Origin: Pithys albifrons albifrons | Taxonomy: Eukaryota; Chordata; Aves; Passeriformes; Thamnophilidae | Direction of reading: 5' to 3' | DNA length: 64,000 nucleotides | Assembly: GCF_047495875.1 (NCBI RefSeq) | Contig: NC_092460.1 | Span: 124,001-188,000, forward strand | In this document: piece after piece, positions 35,815-49,161 of the stretch | Layout of the letters: each line of letters begins with the position of its first letter | Numbering within the stretch: the stretch's first letter is position 1 | Program-made: the position numbers and the translations under genes | Notes under the pieces: model-generated | The model's database searches: none | Seen by the model: the letters and a program-made list of their open reading frames with translations, nothing else | Told to the model about the DNA's origin: nothing

Positions 35815-36363
35815 GTCCCCAAGAAGGTTGGCCGAGGGACGGCAATTCGGGCACCGGGGGTCCCCAAGGGGGTTGTCCGAGGGACGACATTTCGGGCACC
35901 GGGGGTCCCCAAATGGGGGGTTGCCAAGGGGCGACATTTCGGGCGCCGGAAGTCCCCGAAGGGGGGGGTTGCCGAGGGGCGACACCTCGGGCGCCGGGGC
36001 TCCCCAAGGGGGTTCCCCGAGGGACGGCATTTCGGGCGTCGGGGCTCCCCAAGGGGGTTGCCGAGGGGCGACACCTCGGGCACCGGGGGACCCCAAATGG
36101 GGGGTTGCCAAGGGGCGACATTTCGGGCGCCGGAAGTCTCCGAAGGGGGGGGTTGCCGAGGGGCGACACCTCGGGCGCCGGGGCTCCCCAAGGGGGTTCC
36201 CCGAGGGACGACATTTCGGGCACCGGGGGTCCCCAAGGGGGTTCCCCGAGGGGCGACACCTCGGGCGCCGGGGCTCCCCAAGGGGGTTCCCCGAGGGACG
36301 GCATTTCGGGCGTCGGGGCTCCCCAAGGGGGTTCCCCGAGGGACGACATTTCGGGCACCGGGG
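35815..36363 (+). repeat. 45-bp block 20 (about 12 units)
   Basis: Long class. One unit has CCGGAAGTCTCCGAAG in place of CCGGAAGTCCCCGAAG. Confidence 0.92.
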
Positions 36364-37169
36364 ATCTCTGTGGAGGTCTCTGGGGTGTCTCTGGAGCATC
36401 TCTGGTGGTCTCTGGGGTTCTCTGGAGGTCTCTGTGGGATCTATGGGGGTCTCTGATGGATCTATGAGGGGTTCCTGTGGGTCTCTGGGGTCCTCTGGGG
36501 GTCCCAAGGTGGGTCCCTGGGGGTCTCTGGAGGTCCCTGGAGGGTCTCTGTGGGGTCTCTGGGGCTTTCTGGTGGTCCCTGGGGGGTCCGTGGGGGTCTC
36601 TGGGGGTCTCTTGGAGTCTCTGGGGTCTCTGGAGGTCCCTGGCAGGTCTCTGAGGGTTTCTGGGAGTCTCTGGGGTGTCTGGGAGTCTCTGGGGTTCCCT
36701 GAGGGGTCTCTGCGGGTCCCTGAGGGGTCTCTGGGAGTTTCTGGGGGCCCCTGGGAGTCTCTGGGGGTGTCTGGGGGTCTGCGGGGGTCCTTGGGCGGTC
36801 CCTGGTGATCTATGGGGAGTCTCTGGGGGTCCCTGGGGAGTCCCAGTGGGCTCTCTGGGGGTCCCTGGGGGGTCTCTGAGAGTCTCTGGGGGTCTCTGGG
36901 GGGTCCCTGGGGGTCCGTGGGGGCGTCTGGGAGTCCCTGGGGGGTGTCTGGAGGTCTAGGGGGGTCCCTGGGGTGTCTGGGGGTGTCTGGGGGTCTCTGA
37001 CAGTCTCTGGGGGGGTCTCTGGGGGAAACTGGGGGTTCTCTGGAAGATCTCTGTAGCTTCCTGGGGGTCCCTGGGGGGTCCCTGGGTGTCCCTGGGAGTG
37101 TCTGGGAATCTCTGGGGTCTCTGGGGGTCCCTGTGGAGTCCCTGGGGGGGTCCTCTGGGGGTCTCTGGG

Positions 37170-37349
37170 GTCCCCAAGGAGGTTGGCCGAGGGACGGCAA
37201 TTCGGGCACCGGGGGTCCCCAAGGGGGTTGTCCGAGGGACGACATTTCGGGCACCGGGGGTCCCCAAGGGGGTTCCCCGAGGGGCGACACCTCGGGCGCC
37301 GGGGCTCCCCAAGGGGGTTCCCCGAGGGACGACATTTCGGGCACCGGGG
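37170..37349 (+). repeat. 45-bp block 21 (4 units)
   Basis: Same type as blocks 16-19. Confidence 0.92.
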
Positions 37350-38945
37350 ATCTCTGTGGAGGTCTCTGGGGTTTCTCCGGAGCATCTCTGGTGGTCTCTG
37401 GGGTTCTCTGGAGGTCTCTGTGGGATCTATGGGGGTCTCTGGTGGATCTATGAGGGGTTCCTGTGGGTCTCTGGGGTCCTCTGGGGGTCCCAAGGTGGGT
37501 CCCTGGGGGTCTCTGGAGGTCCCTGGGGGTCCCGGAGGGGTTTCTCGTGATCTCTGGAGGGGTCTCTGGAGGTCCCTGGGGAGCATCTCGTGATCTCTGG
37601 GCGGTCTATGGGGGTCCCTGGGGGGTCCCTGAGGGTCTCTGGGGGTCTCTGGGAGTCTCTGGGGTGTCTGAGGGTCCCTGGGGGGTCTCTGGGGATTTCT
37701 GGGGGTCCGAGGGGATCCCCAGGGGAGTTCTTTGGGGGTCCCTGGGGGGTCTCTGGTGGATCTTTGAGAGGTTCCTGTGGGTCCCTGGGGGATCTCTGAG
37801 AGTCTCTGGGGGTCTCTGGGGGTCTCTATGAGTCTCTGGGGGTGTCTGAGGGTCCCTGGGGGGTCTCTGGGAGTCTCTGGGGGTGTCTGGGGGTTTCTGG
37901 GGGGTCCCAGGAGATCCACAGGGGAGTTCTTTGGGGGTCACAGGGGGGGTCTCTGGGGATCTGTGGGGGTCCCTAGGGTGTCCTTGGGGGTCCCTGGGGG
38001 GTCCCTGGGGGATCTCTGAGAATCTCTGGAGGTCCCTGGGGGGTCTCTGAGGGTTTCTGGGAGTCTCTGGGGTGTCTGGGAGTCTCTGGGGGTCCCTGAG
38101 GGGTCTCTGCGGGTCCCTGAGTGATCTCTGGGAGTTTCTGGGGGCCCCTGGGACTCTCTGGGGGTGTCTGGGGGTCTGTGGGGGTCCTTGGGCGGTCCCT
38201 GGTGATCTATGGGGAGTCTCTGGGGGTCCCTGGGGGGTCTCGGCGGGTGTCTGGGAGTCCCTGGAGGTCTCTGAGAATCTCTGGGGGGTCTCTGGTGGTC
38301 CCTGGAGGGTCTCTGTGGGGTCTCTGGGGCTTTCTGGTGGTCCCTGGGGGGTCCGTGGGGGTCTCTGGGGGTCTCTTGGAGTCTCTGGGGTCTCTGGAGG
38401 TCCCTGGGGGGTCTCTGAGGGTTTCTGGGAGTCTCTGGGTTGTCTGGGAGTCTCTGGGGGTCCCTGAGGGGTCTCTGCGGGTCCCTGAGGGATCTCTGGG
38501 AGTTTCTGGGGGCCCCTGGGAGTCTCTGGGGGTGTCTGGGGGTCTGCGGGGGTCCTTGGGCGGTCCCTGGTGATCTATGGGGAGTCTCTGGGGGTCCCTG
38601 GGGAGTCCCAGTGGGCTCTCTGGGGGTCCCTGGGGGGTCTCTGAGAGTCTCTGGGGGTCTCTGGGGGGTCCCTGGGGGGCCCTGTGGGTCCGTGGGGGCG
38701 TCTGGGAGTCCCTGGGGGGTGTCTGGAGGTCTAGGGGGGTCCCTGGGGTGTCTGGGGGTGTCTGGGGGTCTCTGACAGTCTCTGGGGGGGGTCTCTGGGG
38801 GAAACTGGGGGTTCTCTGGGAGATCTCTGTAGCGTCCTGGGGATCCCTGGGGGGTCCCTGGGTGTCCCTGGGAGTGTCTGGGAATCTCTGGGGTCTCTGG
38901 GGGTCCCTGTGGAGTCCCTGGGGGGGTCCTCTGGGGGTCTCTGGG

Positions 38946-39404
38946 GTCCCCAAGAAGGTTGGCCGAGGGACGGCAATTCGGGCACCGGGGGTCCCCAAGG
39001 GGGTTGTCCGAGGGACGACATTTCGGGCACCGGGGGTCCCCAAATGGGGGGTTGCCAAGGGGCGACATTTCGGGCGCCGGAAGTCCCCGAAGGGGGGGGT
39101 TGCCGAGGGGCGACACCTCGGGCGCCGGGGCTCCCCAAGGGGGTTCCCCGAGGGGCGACACCTCGGGCGCCGGGGCTCCCCAAGGGGGTTCCCCGAGGGA
39201 CGGCATTTCGGGCGTCGGGGCTCCCCAAGGGGGTTGCCGAGGGGCGACACCTCGGGCACCGGGTGACCCCAAATGGGGGGTTCCCAAGGGGCGACATTTC
39301 GGGCGCCGGAAGTCCCCGAAGGGGGGGGTTGCCGAGGGGCGACACCTCGGGCGCCGGGGCTCCCCAAGGGGGTTCCCCGAGGGACGACATTTCGGGCACC
39401 GGGG
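38946..39404 (+). repeat. 45-bp block 22 (about 10 units)
   Basis: Contains a CACCGGGTGACCCC and a GGGGTTCCCAAGGGG variant not seen elsewhere. Confidence 0.92.
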
Positions 39405-40210
39405 ATCTCTGTGGAGGTCTCTGGGGTGTCTCTGGAGCATCTCTGGTGGTCTCTGGGGTTCTCTGGAGGTCTCTGTGGGATCTATGGGGGTCTCTGATGG
39501 ATCTATGAGGGGTTCCTGTGGGTCTCTGGGGTCCTCTGGGGGTCCCAAGGTGGGTCCCTGGGGGTCTCTGGAGGTCCCTGGAGGGTCTCTGTGGGGTCTC
39601 TGGGGCTTTCTGGTGGTCCCTGGGGGGTCCGTGGGGGTCTCTGGGGGTCTCTTGGAGTCTCTGGGGTCTCTGGAGGTCCCTGGGGGGTCTCTGAGGGTTT
39701 CTGGGAGTCTCTGGGGTGTCTGGGAGTCTCTGGGGTTCCCTGAAGGGTCTCTGCGGGTCCCTGAGGGGTCTCTGGGAGTTTCTGGGGGCCCCTGGGAGTC
39801 TCTGGGGGTGTCTGGGGGTCTGCGGGGGTCCTTGGGCGGTCCCTGGTGATCTATGGGGAGTCTCTGGGGGTCCCTGGGGAGTCCCAGTGGGCTCTCTGGG
39901 GGTCCCTGGGGGGTCTCTGAGAGTCTCTGGGGGTCTCTGGGGGGTCCCTGGGGGTCCGTGGGGGCGTCTGGGAGTCCCTGGGGGGTGTCTGGAGGTCTAG
40001 GGGGGTCCCTGGGGTGTCTGGGGGTGTCTGGGGGTCTCTGACAGTCTCTGGGGGGGTCTCTGGGGGAAACTGGGGGTTCTCTGGAAGATCTCTGTAGCTT
40101 CCTGTGGGTCCCTGGGGGGTCCCTGGGTGTCCCTGGGAGTGTCTGGGAATCTCTGGGGTCTCTGGGGGTCCCTGTGGAGTCCCTGGGGGGGTCCTCTGGG
40201 GGTCTCTGGG

Positions 40211-40390
40211 GTCCCCAAGGAGGTTGGCCGAGGGACGGCAATTCGGGCACCGGGGGTCCCCAAGGGGGTTGTCCGAGGGACGACATTTCGGGCACCGGGG
40301 GTCCCCAAGGGGGTTCCCCGAGGGGCGACACCTCGGGCGCCGGGGCTCCCCAAGGGGGTTCCCCGAGGGACGACATTTCGGGCACCGGGG
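40211..40390 (+). repeat. 45-bp block 23 (4 units)
   Basis: Followed by a CTCCGGAACATC variant of the usual CTCCGGAGCATC landmark. Confidence 0.92.
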
Positions 40391-41192
40391 ATCTCTGTGG
40401 AGGTCTCTGGGGTTTCTCCGGAACATCTCTGGTGGTCTCTGGGGTTCTCTGGAGGTCTCTGTGGGATCTATGGGGGTCTCTGGTGGATCTATGAGGGGTT
40501 CCTGTGGGTCTCTGGGGTCCTCTGGGGCTTTCTGGTGGTCCCTGGGGGGTCCGTGGGGGTCTCTGGGGGTCTCTTGGAGTCTCTGGGGCTTTCTGGTGGT
40601 CCCTGAGGGTTTCTGGGAGTCTCTGGGGGTCTCTTGGAGTCTCTGGGGTCTCTGGAGGTCCCTGGGGGGTCTCTGAGGGTTTCTGGGAGTCTCTGGGGTG
40701 TCTGGGAGTCTCTGGGGTTCCCTGAAGGGTCTCTGCGGGTCCCTGAGGGGTCTCTGGGAGTTTCTGGGGGCCCCTGGGAGTCTCTGGGGGTGTCTGGGGG
40801 TCTGCGGGGGTCCTTGGGCGGTCCCTGGTGATCTATGGGGAGTCTCTGGGGGTCCCTGGGGAGTCCCAGTGGGCTCTCTGGGGGTCCCTGGGGGGTCTCT
40901 GAGAGTCTCTGGGGGTCTCTGGGGGGTCCCTGGGGGTCCGTGGGGGCGTCTGGGAGTCCCTGGGGGGTGTCTGGAGGTCTAGGGGGGTCCCTGGGGTGTC
41001 TGGGGGTGTCTGGGGGTCTCTGACAGTCTCTGGGGGGGTCTCTGGGGGAAACTGGGGGTTCTCTGGAAGATCTCTGTAGCTTCCTGGGGGTCCCTGGGGG
41101 GTCCCTGGGTGTCCCTGGGAGTGTCTGGGAATCTCTGGGGTCTCTGGGGGTCCCTGTGGAGTCCCTGGGGGGGTCCTCTGGGGGTCTCTGGG

Positions 41193-41372
41193 GTCCCCAA
41201 GGAGGTTGGCCGAGGGACGGCAATTCGGGCACCGGGGGTCCCCAAGGGGGTTGTCCGAGGGACGACATTTCGGGCACCGGGGGTCCCCAAGGGGGTTCCC
41301 CGAGGGGCGACACCTCGGGCGCCGGGGCTCCCCAAGGGGGTTCCCCGAGGGACGACATTTCGGGCACCGGGG
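41193..41372 (+). repeat. 45-bp block 24 (4 units)
   Basis: Opens the 3290-bp duplication unit. Confidence 0.92.
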
Positions 41373-42336
41373 ATCTCTGTGGAGGTCTCTGGGGTTTCTC
41401 CGGAGCATCTCTGGTGGTCTCTGGGGTTCTCTGGAGGTCTCTGTGGGATCTATGGGGGTCTCTGGTGGATCTATGAGGGGTTCCTGTGGGTCTCTGGGGT
41501 CCTCTGGGGGTCCCAAGGTGGGTCCCTGGGGGTCTCTGGAGGTCCCTGGGGGTCTCGGAGGGGTTTCTCGTGATCTCTGGAGGGGTCTCTGGAGGTCCCT
41601 GGGGGTCTCGGAGGGGTTTCTCGTGATCTCTGGAGGGGTCTCTGGGAGTCCCTGGGGGGTCTCGGCGTGTGTCTGGGAGTCCCTGGAGGTCTCTGAGAGT
41701 CTCTGGGGGGTCTCTGGGGTTCCCTGGGGGTCCCTGCGGGTCTCTAGGGGTGTCTGGGGGTCCCTGGAGGGGTCTGGGGGTCTCTGGGGATCTCTGGGGG
41801 TCTCTGGGGGCATCTGAGGGTTCCTGGCGGGTGTCTGGGAGTCTCTGGGGGTCCCTCAGGGGTCTCTGCGGTTCCCTGAGGGGTCTCTGGGAGTTTCTGG
41901 GGGCCCCTGGGAGTCTCTGGGGGTGTCTGGGGGTCTGCGGGGGTCCTTGGGCGGTCCCTGGTGATCTATGGGGAGTCTCTGGGGGTCCCTGGGGAGTCCC
42001 AGTGGGCTCTCTGGGGGTCCCTGGGGGGTCTCTGAGAGTCTCTGGGGGTCTCTGGGGGGTCCCTGGGGGGGCCCTGTGGGTCCGTGGGGGCGTCTGGGAG
42101 TCCCTGGGGGGTGTCTGGAGGTCTAGGGGGGTCCCTGGGGTCCCTGGGGGTGTCTGGGGGTCTCTGACAGTCTCTGGGGGGGTCTCTGGGGGAAACTGGG
42201 GGTTCTCTGGGAGATCTCTGTAGCGTCCTGGGGATCCCTGGGGGGTCCCTGGGTGTCCCTGGGAGTGTCTGGGAATCTCTGGGGTCTCTGGGGGTCCCTG
42301 TGGAGTCCCTGGGGGGGTCCTCTGGGGGTCTCTGGG

Positions 42337-42885
42337 GTCCCCAAGAAGGTTGGCCGAGGGACGGCAATTCGGGCACCGGGGGTCCCCAAGGGGGTTGTCC
42401 GAGGGACGACATTTCGGGCACCGGGGGTCCCCAAATGGGGGGTTGCCAAGGGGCGACATTTCGGGCGCCGGAAGTCCCCGAAGGGGGGGGTTGCCGAGGG
42501 GCGACACCTCGGGCGCCGGGGCTCCCCAAGGGGGTTCCCCGAGGGGCGACACCTCGGGCGCCGGGGCTCCCCAAGGGGGTTCCCCGAGGGACGGCATTTC
42601 GGGCGTCGGGGCTCCCCAAGGGGGTTGCCGAGGGGCGACACCTCGGGCACCGGGGGACCCCAAATGGGGGGTTGCCAAGGGGCGACATTTCGGGCGCCGG
42701 AAGTCCCCGAAGGGGGGGGTTGCCGAGGGGCGACACCTCGGGCGCCGGGGCTCCCCAAGGGGGTTCCCCGAGGGACGACATTTCGGGCACCGGGGGTCCC
42801 CAAGGGGGTTCCCCGAGGGGCGACACCTCGGGCGCCGGGGCTCCCCAAGGGGGTTCCCCGAAGGACGACATTTCGGGCACCGGGG
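42337..42885 (+). repeat. 45-bp block 25 (about 12 units)
   Basis: Its last unit has the rare CCCCGAAGGACG variant. Confidence 0.92.
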
Positions 42886-44482
42886 ATCTCTGTGGAGGTC
42901 TCTGGGGTTTCTCCGGAGCATCTCTGGTGGTCTCTGGGGTTCTCTGGAGGTCTCTGTGGGATCTATGGAGGTCTCTGGTGGATCTATGAGGGGTTCCTGT
43001 GGGTCTCTGGGGTCCTCTGGGGGTCCCAAGGTGGGTCCCTGGGGGTCTCTGGAGGTCCCTGGGGGTCTCGGAGGGGTTTCTCGTGATCTCTGGAGGGGTC
43101 TCTGGAGGTCCCTGGGGAGCATCTCGTGATCTCTGGGCGGTCTATGGGGGTCCCTGGGGGGTCCCTGAGGGTCTCTGGGGGTCTCTGGGAGTCTCTGGGG
43201 TGTCTGAGGGTCCCTGGGGGGTCTCTGGGGATTTCTGGGGGTCCGAGGGGATCCCCAGGGGAGTTCTTTGGGGGTCCCTGGGGGGTCTCTGGTGGATCTT
43301 TGAGAGGTTCCTGTGGGTCCCTGGGGGATCTCTGAGAGTCTCTGGGGGTCTCTGGGGGTCTCTATGAGTCTCTGGGGGTGTCTGAGGGTCCCTGGGGGGT
43401 CTCTGGGAGTCTCTGGGGGTGTCTGGGGGTTTCTGGGGGGTCCCAGGAGATCCCCAGGGGAGTTCTTTGGGGGTCACAGGGGGGGTCTCTGGGGATCTGT
43501 GGGGGTCCCTAGGGTGTCCTTGGGCGTCCCTGGGGGGTGCCTGGGCGATCTCTGAGAATCTCTGGAGGTCCCTGGGGGGTCTCTGAGGGTTTCTGGGAGT
43601 CTCTGGGGTGTCTGGGAGTCTCTGGGGGTCCCTGAGGGGTCTCTGCGGGTCCCTGAGTGATCTCTGGGAGTTTCTGGGGGCCCCTGGGAGTCTCTGGGGG
43701 TGTCTGGGGGTCTGTGGGGGTCCTTGGGCGGTCCCTGGTGATCTATGGAGGGTCTCTGGGGGTCCCTGGGCGGTCTCGGCGGGTGTCTGGGAGTCCCTGG
43801 AGGTCTCTGAGAATCTCTGGGGGGTCTCTGGTGGTCCCTGGGAGGTCTCTGGGGGGTCTCTGGGGCTTTCTGGTGGTCCCTGGGGGGTCCGTGGGGGTCT
43901 CTGGGGGTCTCTTGGAGACTCTGGGGTCTCTGGAGGTCCCTGGCGGGTCTCTGAGGGTTTCTGGGAGTCTCTGGGGTGTCTGGGAGTCTCTGGGGGTCCC
44001 TGAGGGGTCTCTGCGGGTCCCTGAGGGATCTCTGGGAGTTTCTGGGGGCCCCTGGGAGTCTCTGGGGGTGTCTGGGGGTCTGCGGGGGTCCTTGGGCGGT
44101 CCCTGGTGATCTATGGGGAGTCTCTGGGGGTCCCTGGGGAGTCCCAGTTGGCTCTCTGGGGGTCCCTGGGGGGTCTCTGAGAGTCTCTGGGGGTCTCTGG
44201 GGGGTCCCTGGGGGGGCCCTGTGGGTCCGTGGGGGCGTCTGGGAGTCCCTGGGGGGTGTCTGGAGGTCTAGGGGGGTCCCTGGGGTGTCTGGGGGTGTCT
44301 GGGGGTCTCTGACAGTCTCTGGGGGGGGTCTCTGGGGGAAACTGGGGGTTCTCTGGGAGATCTCTGTAGCGTCCTGGGGATCCCTGGGGGGTCCCTGGGT
44401 GTCCCTGGGAGTGTCTGGGAATCTCTGGGGTCTCTGGGGGTCCCTGTGGAGTCCCTGGGGGGGTCCTCTGGGGGTCTCTGGG

Positions 44483-44662
44483 GTCCCCAAGGAGGTTGGC
44501 CGAGGGACGGCAATTCGGGCACCGGGGGTCCCCAAGGGGGTTGTCCGAGGGACGACATTTCGGGCACCGGGGGTCCCCAAGGGGGTTCCCCGAGGGGCGA
44601 CACCTCGGGCGCCGGGGCTCCCCAAGGGGGTTCCCCGAGGGACGACATTTCGGGCACCGGGG
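44483..44662 (+). repeat. 45-bp block 26 (4 units)
   Basis: Copy of block 24 in the second duplication unit. Confidence 0.92.
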
Positions 44663-45626
44663 ATCTCTGTGGAGGTCTCTGGGGTTTCTCCGGAGCATCT
44701 CTGGTGGTCTCTGGGGTTCTCTGGAGGTCTCTGTGGGATCTATGGGGGTCTCTGGTGGATCTATGAGGGGTTCCTGTGGGTCTCTGGGGTCCTCTGGGGG
44801 TCCCAAGGTGGGTCCCTGGGGGTCTCTGGAGGTCCCTGGGGGTCTCGGAGGGGTTTCTCGTGATCTCTGGAGGGGTCTCTGGAGGTCCCTGGGGGTCTCG
44901 GAGGGGTTTCTCGTGATCTCTGGAGGGGTCTCTGGGAGTCCCTGGGGGGTCTCGGCGTGTGTCTGGGAGTCCCTGGAGGTCTCTGAGAGTCTCTGGGGGG
45001 TCTCTGGGGTTCCCTGGGGGTCCCTGCGGGTCTCTAGGGGTGTCTGGGGGTCCCTGGAGGGGTCTGGGGGTCTCTGGGGATCTCTGGGGGTCTCTGGGGG
45101 CATCTGAGGGTTCCTGGCGGGTGTCTGGGAGTCTCTGGGGGTCCCTCAGGGGTCTCTGCGGTTCCCTGAGGGGTCTCTGGGAGTTTCTGGGGGCCCCTGG
45201 GAGTCTCTGGGGGTGTCTGGGGGTCTGCGGGGGTCCTTGGGCGGTCCCTGGTGATCTATGGGGAGTCTCTGGGGGTCCCTGGGGAGTCCCAGTGGGCTCT
45301 CTGGGGGTCCCTGGGGGGTCTCTGAGAGTCTCTGGGGGTCTCTGGGGGGTCCCTGGGGGGGCCCTGTGGGTCCGTGGGGGCGTCTGGGAGTCCCTGGGGG
45401 GTGTCTGGAGGTCTAGGGGGGTCCCTGGGGTCCCTGGGGGTGTCTGGGGGTCTCTGACAGTCTCTGGGGGGGTCTCTGGGGGAAACTGGGGGTTCTCTGG
45501 GAGATCTCTGTAGCGTCCTGGGGATCCCTGGGGGGTCCCTGGGTGTCCCTGGGAGTGTCTGGGAATCTCTGGGGTCTCTGGGGGTCCCTGTGGAGTCCCT
45601 GGGGGGGTCCTCTGGGGGTCTCTGGG

Positions 45627-46175
45627 GTCCCCAAGAAGGTTGGCCGAGGGACGGCAATTCGGGCACCGGGGGTCCCCAAGGGGGTTGTCCGAGGGACGAC
45701 ATTTCGGGCACCGGGGGTCCCCAAATGGGGGGTTGCCAAGGGGCGACATTTCGGGCGCCGGAAGTCCCCGAAGGGGGGGGTTGCCGAGGGGCGACACCTC
45801 GGGCGCCGGGGCTCCCCAAGGGGGTTCCCCGAGGGGCGACACCTCGGGCGCCGGGGCTCCCCAAGGGGGTTCCCCGAGGGACGGCATTTCGGGCGTCGGG
45901 GCTCCCCAAGGGGGTTGCCGAGGGGCGACACCTCGGGCACCGGGGGACCCCAAATGGGGGGTTGCCAAGGGGCGACATTTCGGGCGCCGGAAGTCCCCGA
46001 AGGGGGGGGTTGCCGAGGGGCGACACCTCGGGCGCCGGGGCTCCCCAAGGGGGTTCCCCGAGGGACGACATTTCGGGCACCGGGGGTCCCCAAGGGGGTT
46101 CCCCGAGGGGCGACACCTCGGGCGCCGGGGCTCCCCAAGGGGGTTCCCCGAAGGACGACATTTCGGGCACCGGGG
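45627..46175 (+). repeat. 45-bp block 27 (about 12 units)
   Basis: Copy of block 25, sharing the rare CCCCGAAGGACG unit. Confidence 0.92.
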
Positions 46176-47772
46176 ATCTCTGTGGAGGTCTCTGGGGTTT
46201 CTCCGGAGCATCTCTGGTGGTCTCTGGGGTTCTCTGGAGGTCTCTGTGGGATCTATGGAGGTCTCTGGTGGATCTATGAGGGGTTCCTGTGGGTCTCTGG
46301 GGTCCTCTGGGGGTCCCAAGGTGGGTCCCTGGGGGTCTCTGGAGGTCCCTGGGGGTCTCGGAGGGGTTTCTCGTGATCTCTGGAGGGGTCTCTGGAGGTC
46401 CCTGGGGAGCATCTCGTGATCTCTGGGCGGTCTATGGGGGTCCCTGGGGGGTCCCTGAGGGTCTCTGGGGGTCTCTGGGAGTCTCTGGGGTGTCTGAGGG
46501 TCCCTGGGGGGTCTCTGGGGATTTCTGGGGGTCCGAGGGGATCCCCAGGGGAGTTCTTTGGGGGTCCCTGGGGGGTCTCTGGTGGATCTTTGAGAGGTTC
46601 CTGTGGGTCCCTGGGGGATCTCTGAGAGTCTCTGGGGGTCTCTGGGGGTCTCTATGAGTCTCTGGGGGTGTCTGAGGGTCCCTGGGGGGTCTCTGGGAGT
46701 CTCTGGGGGTGTCTGGGGGTTTCTGGGGGGTCCCAGGAGATCCCCAGGGGAGTTCTTTGGGGGTCACAGGGGGGGTCTCTGGGGATCTGTGGGGGTCCCT
46801 AGGGTGTCCTTGGGCGTCCCTGGGGGGTGCCTGGGCGATCTCTGAGAATCTCTGGAGGTCCCTGGGGGGTCTCTGAGGGTTTCTGGGAGTCTCTGGGGTG
46901 TCTGGGAGTCTCTGGGGGTCCCTGAGGGGTCTCTGCGGGTCCCTGAGTGATCTCTGGGAGTTTCTGGGGGCCCCTGGGAGTCTCTGGGGGTGTCTGGGGG
47001 TCTGTGGGGGTCCTTGGGCGGTCCCTGGTGATCTATGGAGGGTCTCTGGGGGTCCCTGGGCGGTCTCGGCGGGTGTCTGGGAGTCCCTGGAGGTCTCTGA
47101 GAATCTCTGGGGGGTCTCTGGTGGTCCCTGGGAGGTCTCTGGGGGGTCTCTGGGGCTTTCTGGTGGTCCCTGGGGGGTCCGTGGGGGTCTCTGGGGGTCT
47201 CTTGGAGACTCTGGGGTCTCTGGAGGTCCCTGGCGGGTCTCTGAGGGTTTCTGGGAGTCTCTGGGGTGTCTGGGAGTCTCTGGGGGTCCCTGAGGGGTCT
47301 CTGCGGGTCCCTGAGGGATCTCTGGGAGTTTCTGGGGGCCCCTGGGAGTCTCTGGGGGTGTCTGGGGGTCTGCGGGGGTCCTTGGGCGGTCCCTGGTGAT
47401 CTATGGGGAGTCTCTGGGGGTCCCTGGGGAGTCCCAGTTGGCTCTCTGGGGGTCCCTGGGGGGTCTCTGAGAGTCTCTGGGGGTCTCTGGGGGGTCCCTG
47501 GGGGGGCCCTGTGGGTCCGTGGGGGCGTCTGGGAGTCCCTGGGGGGTGTCTGGAGGTCTAGGGGGGTCCCTGGGGTGTCTGGGGGTGTCTGGGGGTCTCT
47601 GACAGTCTCTGGGGGGGGTCTCTGGGGGAAACTGGGGGTTCTCTGGGAGATCTCTGTAGCGTCCTGGGGATCCCTGGGGGGTCCCTGGGTGTCCCTGGGA
47701 GTGTCTGGGAATCTCTGGGGTCTCTGGGGGTCCCTGTGGAGTCCCTGGGGGGGTCCTCTGGGGGTCTCTGGG

Positions 47773-48366
47773 GTCCCCAAGAAGGTTGGCCGAGGGACGG
47801 CAATTCGGGCACCGGGGGTCCCTAAGGGGGTTGTCCGAGGGACGACATTTCGGGCACCGGGGGTCCCCAAATGGGGGGTTGCCAAGGGGCGACATTTCGG
47901 GCGCCGGAAGTCCCCGAAGGGGGGGGTTGCCGAGGGGCGACACCTCGGGCGCCGGGGCTCCCCAAGGGGGTTCCCCGAGGGGCGACACCTCGGGCGCCGG
48001 GGCTCCCCAAGGGGGTTCCCCGAGGGACGGCATTTCGGGCGTCGGGGCTCCCCAAGGGGGTTGCCGAGGGGCGACACCTCGGGCACCGGGGGACCCCAAA
48101 TGGGGGGTTGCCAAGGGGCGACATTTCGGGCGCCGGAAGTCCCCGAAGGGGGGGGTTGCCGAGGGGCGACACCTCGGGCGCCGGGGCTCCCCAAGGGGGT
48201 TCCCCGAGGGACGACATTTCGGGCACCGGGGGTCCCCAAGGGGGTTCCCCGAGGGGCGACACCTCGGGCGCCGGGGCTCCCCAAGGGGGTTCCCCGAGGG
48301 ACGGCATTTCGGGCGTCGGGGCTCCCCAAGGGGGTTCCCCGAGGGACGACATTTCGGGCACCGGGG
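47773..48366 (+). repeat. 45-bp block 28 (about 13 units)
   Basis: Long class. It contains a GGGTCCCTAAGGGGGTTG variant also found in block 11. Confidence 0.92.
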
Positions 48367-49161
48367 ATCTCTGTGGAGGTCTCTGGGGTGTCTCTGGAGC
48401 ATCTCTGGTGGTCTCTGGGGTTCTCTGGAGGTCTCTGTGGGATCTATGGGGGTCTCTGATGGATCTATGAGGGGTTCCTGTGGGTCTCTGGGGTCCTCTG
48501 GGGGTCCCAAGGTGGGTCCCTGGGGGTCTCTGGAGGTCCCTGGAGGGTCTCTGTGGGGTCTCTGGGGCTTTCTGGTGGTCCCTGGGGGGTCCGTGGGGGT
48601 CTCTGGGGGTCTCTTGGAGTCTCTGGGGTCTCTGGAGGTCCCTGGCAGGTCTCTGAGGGTTTCTGGGAGTCTCTGGGGTGTCTGGGAGTCTCTGGGGTTC
48701 CCTGAGGGGTCTCTGCGGGTCCCTGAGGGGTCTCTGGGAGTTTCTGGGGGCCCCTGGGAGTCTCTGGGGGTGTCTGGGGGTCTGCGGGGGTCCTTGGGCG
48801 GTCCCTGGTGATCTATGGGGAGTCTCTGGGGGTCCCTGGGGAGTCCCAGTGGGCTCTCTGGGGGTCCCTGGGGGGTCTCTGAGAGTCTCTGGGGGTCTCT
48901 GGGGGGTCCCTGGGGGTCCGTGGGGGCGTCTGGGAGTCCCTGGGGGGTGTCTGGAGGTCTAGGGGGGTCCCTGGGGTGTCTGGGGGTGTCTGGGGGTCTC
49001 TGACAGTCTCTGGGGGGGTCTCTGGGGGAAACTGGGGGTTCTCTGGGAGATCTCTGTAGCTTCCTGGGGGTCCCTGGGTGTCCCTGGGAGTGTCTGGGAA
49101 TCTCTGGGGTCTCTGGGGGTCCCTGTGGAGTCCCTGGGGGGGTCCTCTGGGGGTCTCTGGG

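Larger units (their letters stand above)
41091..44380 (+). repeat. 3290-bp tandem duplication, copy 1
   Basis: From 41091 this segment matches the sequence starting at 44381, and identity continues to 44491/47781. The landmark words, 45-bp blocks (4 and 12 units) and rare variants (CCGAAGGACG, GTCTCTAGGGGTG, GATCTATGGAGGTC) occur in both copies at the same relative positions. I saw no difference between the copies. Confidence 0.88.
44381..47670 (+). repeat. 3290-bp tandem duplication, copy 2
   Basis: Partner of 41091-44380. Identity runs on to 47781, where this copy has CCCCAAGAAGG and copy 1's continuation has CCCCAAGGAGG. Confidence 0.88.

Noticed and set aside
32592..36326. 1244-codon minus-strand frame
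   Set aside because: Same repeat artefact. Its ends fall wherever a rare repeat variant introduces a stop.
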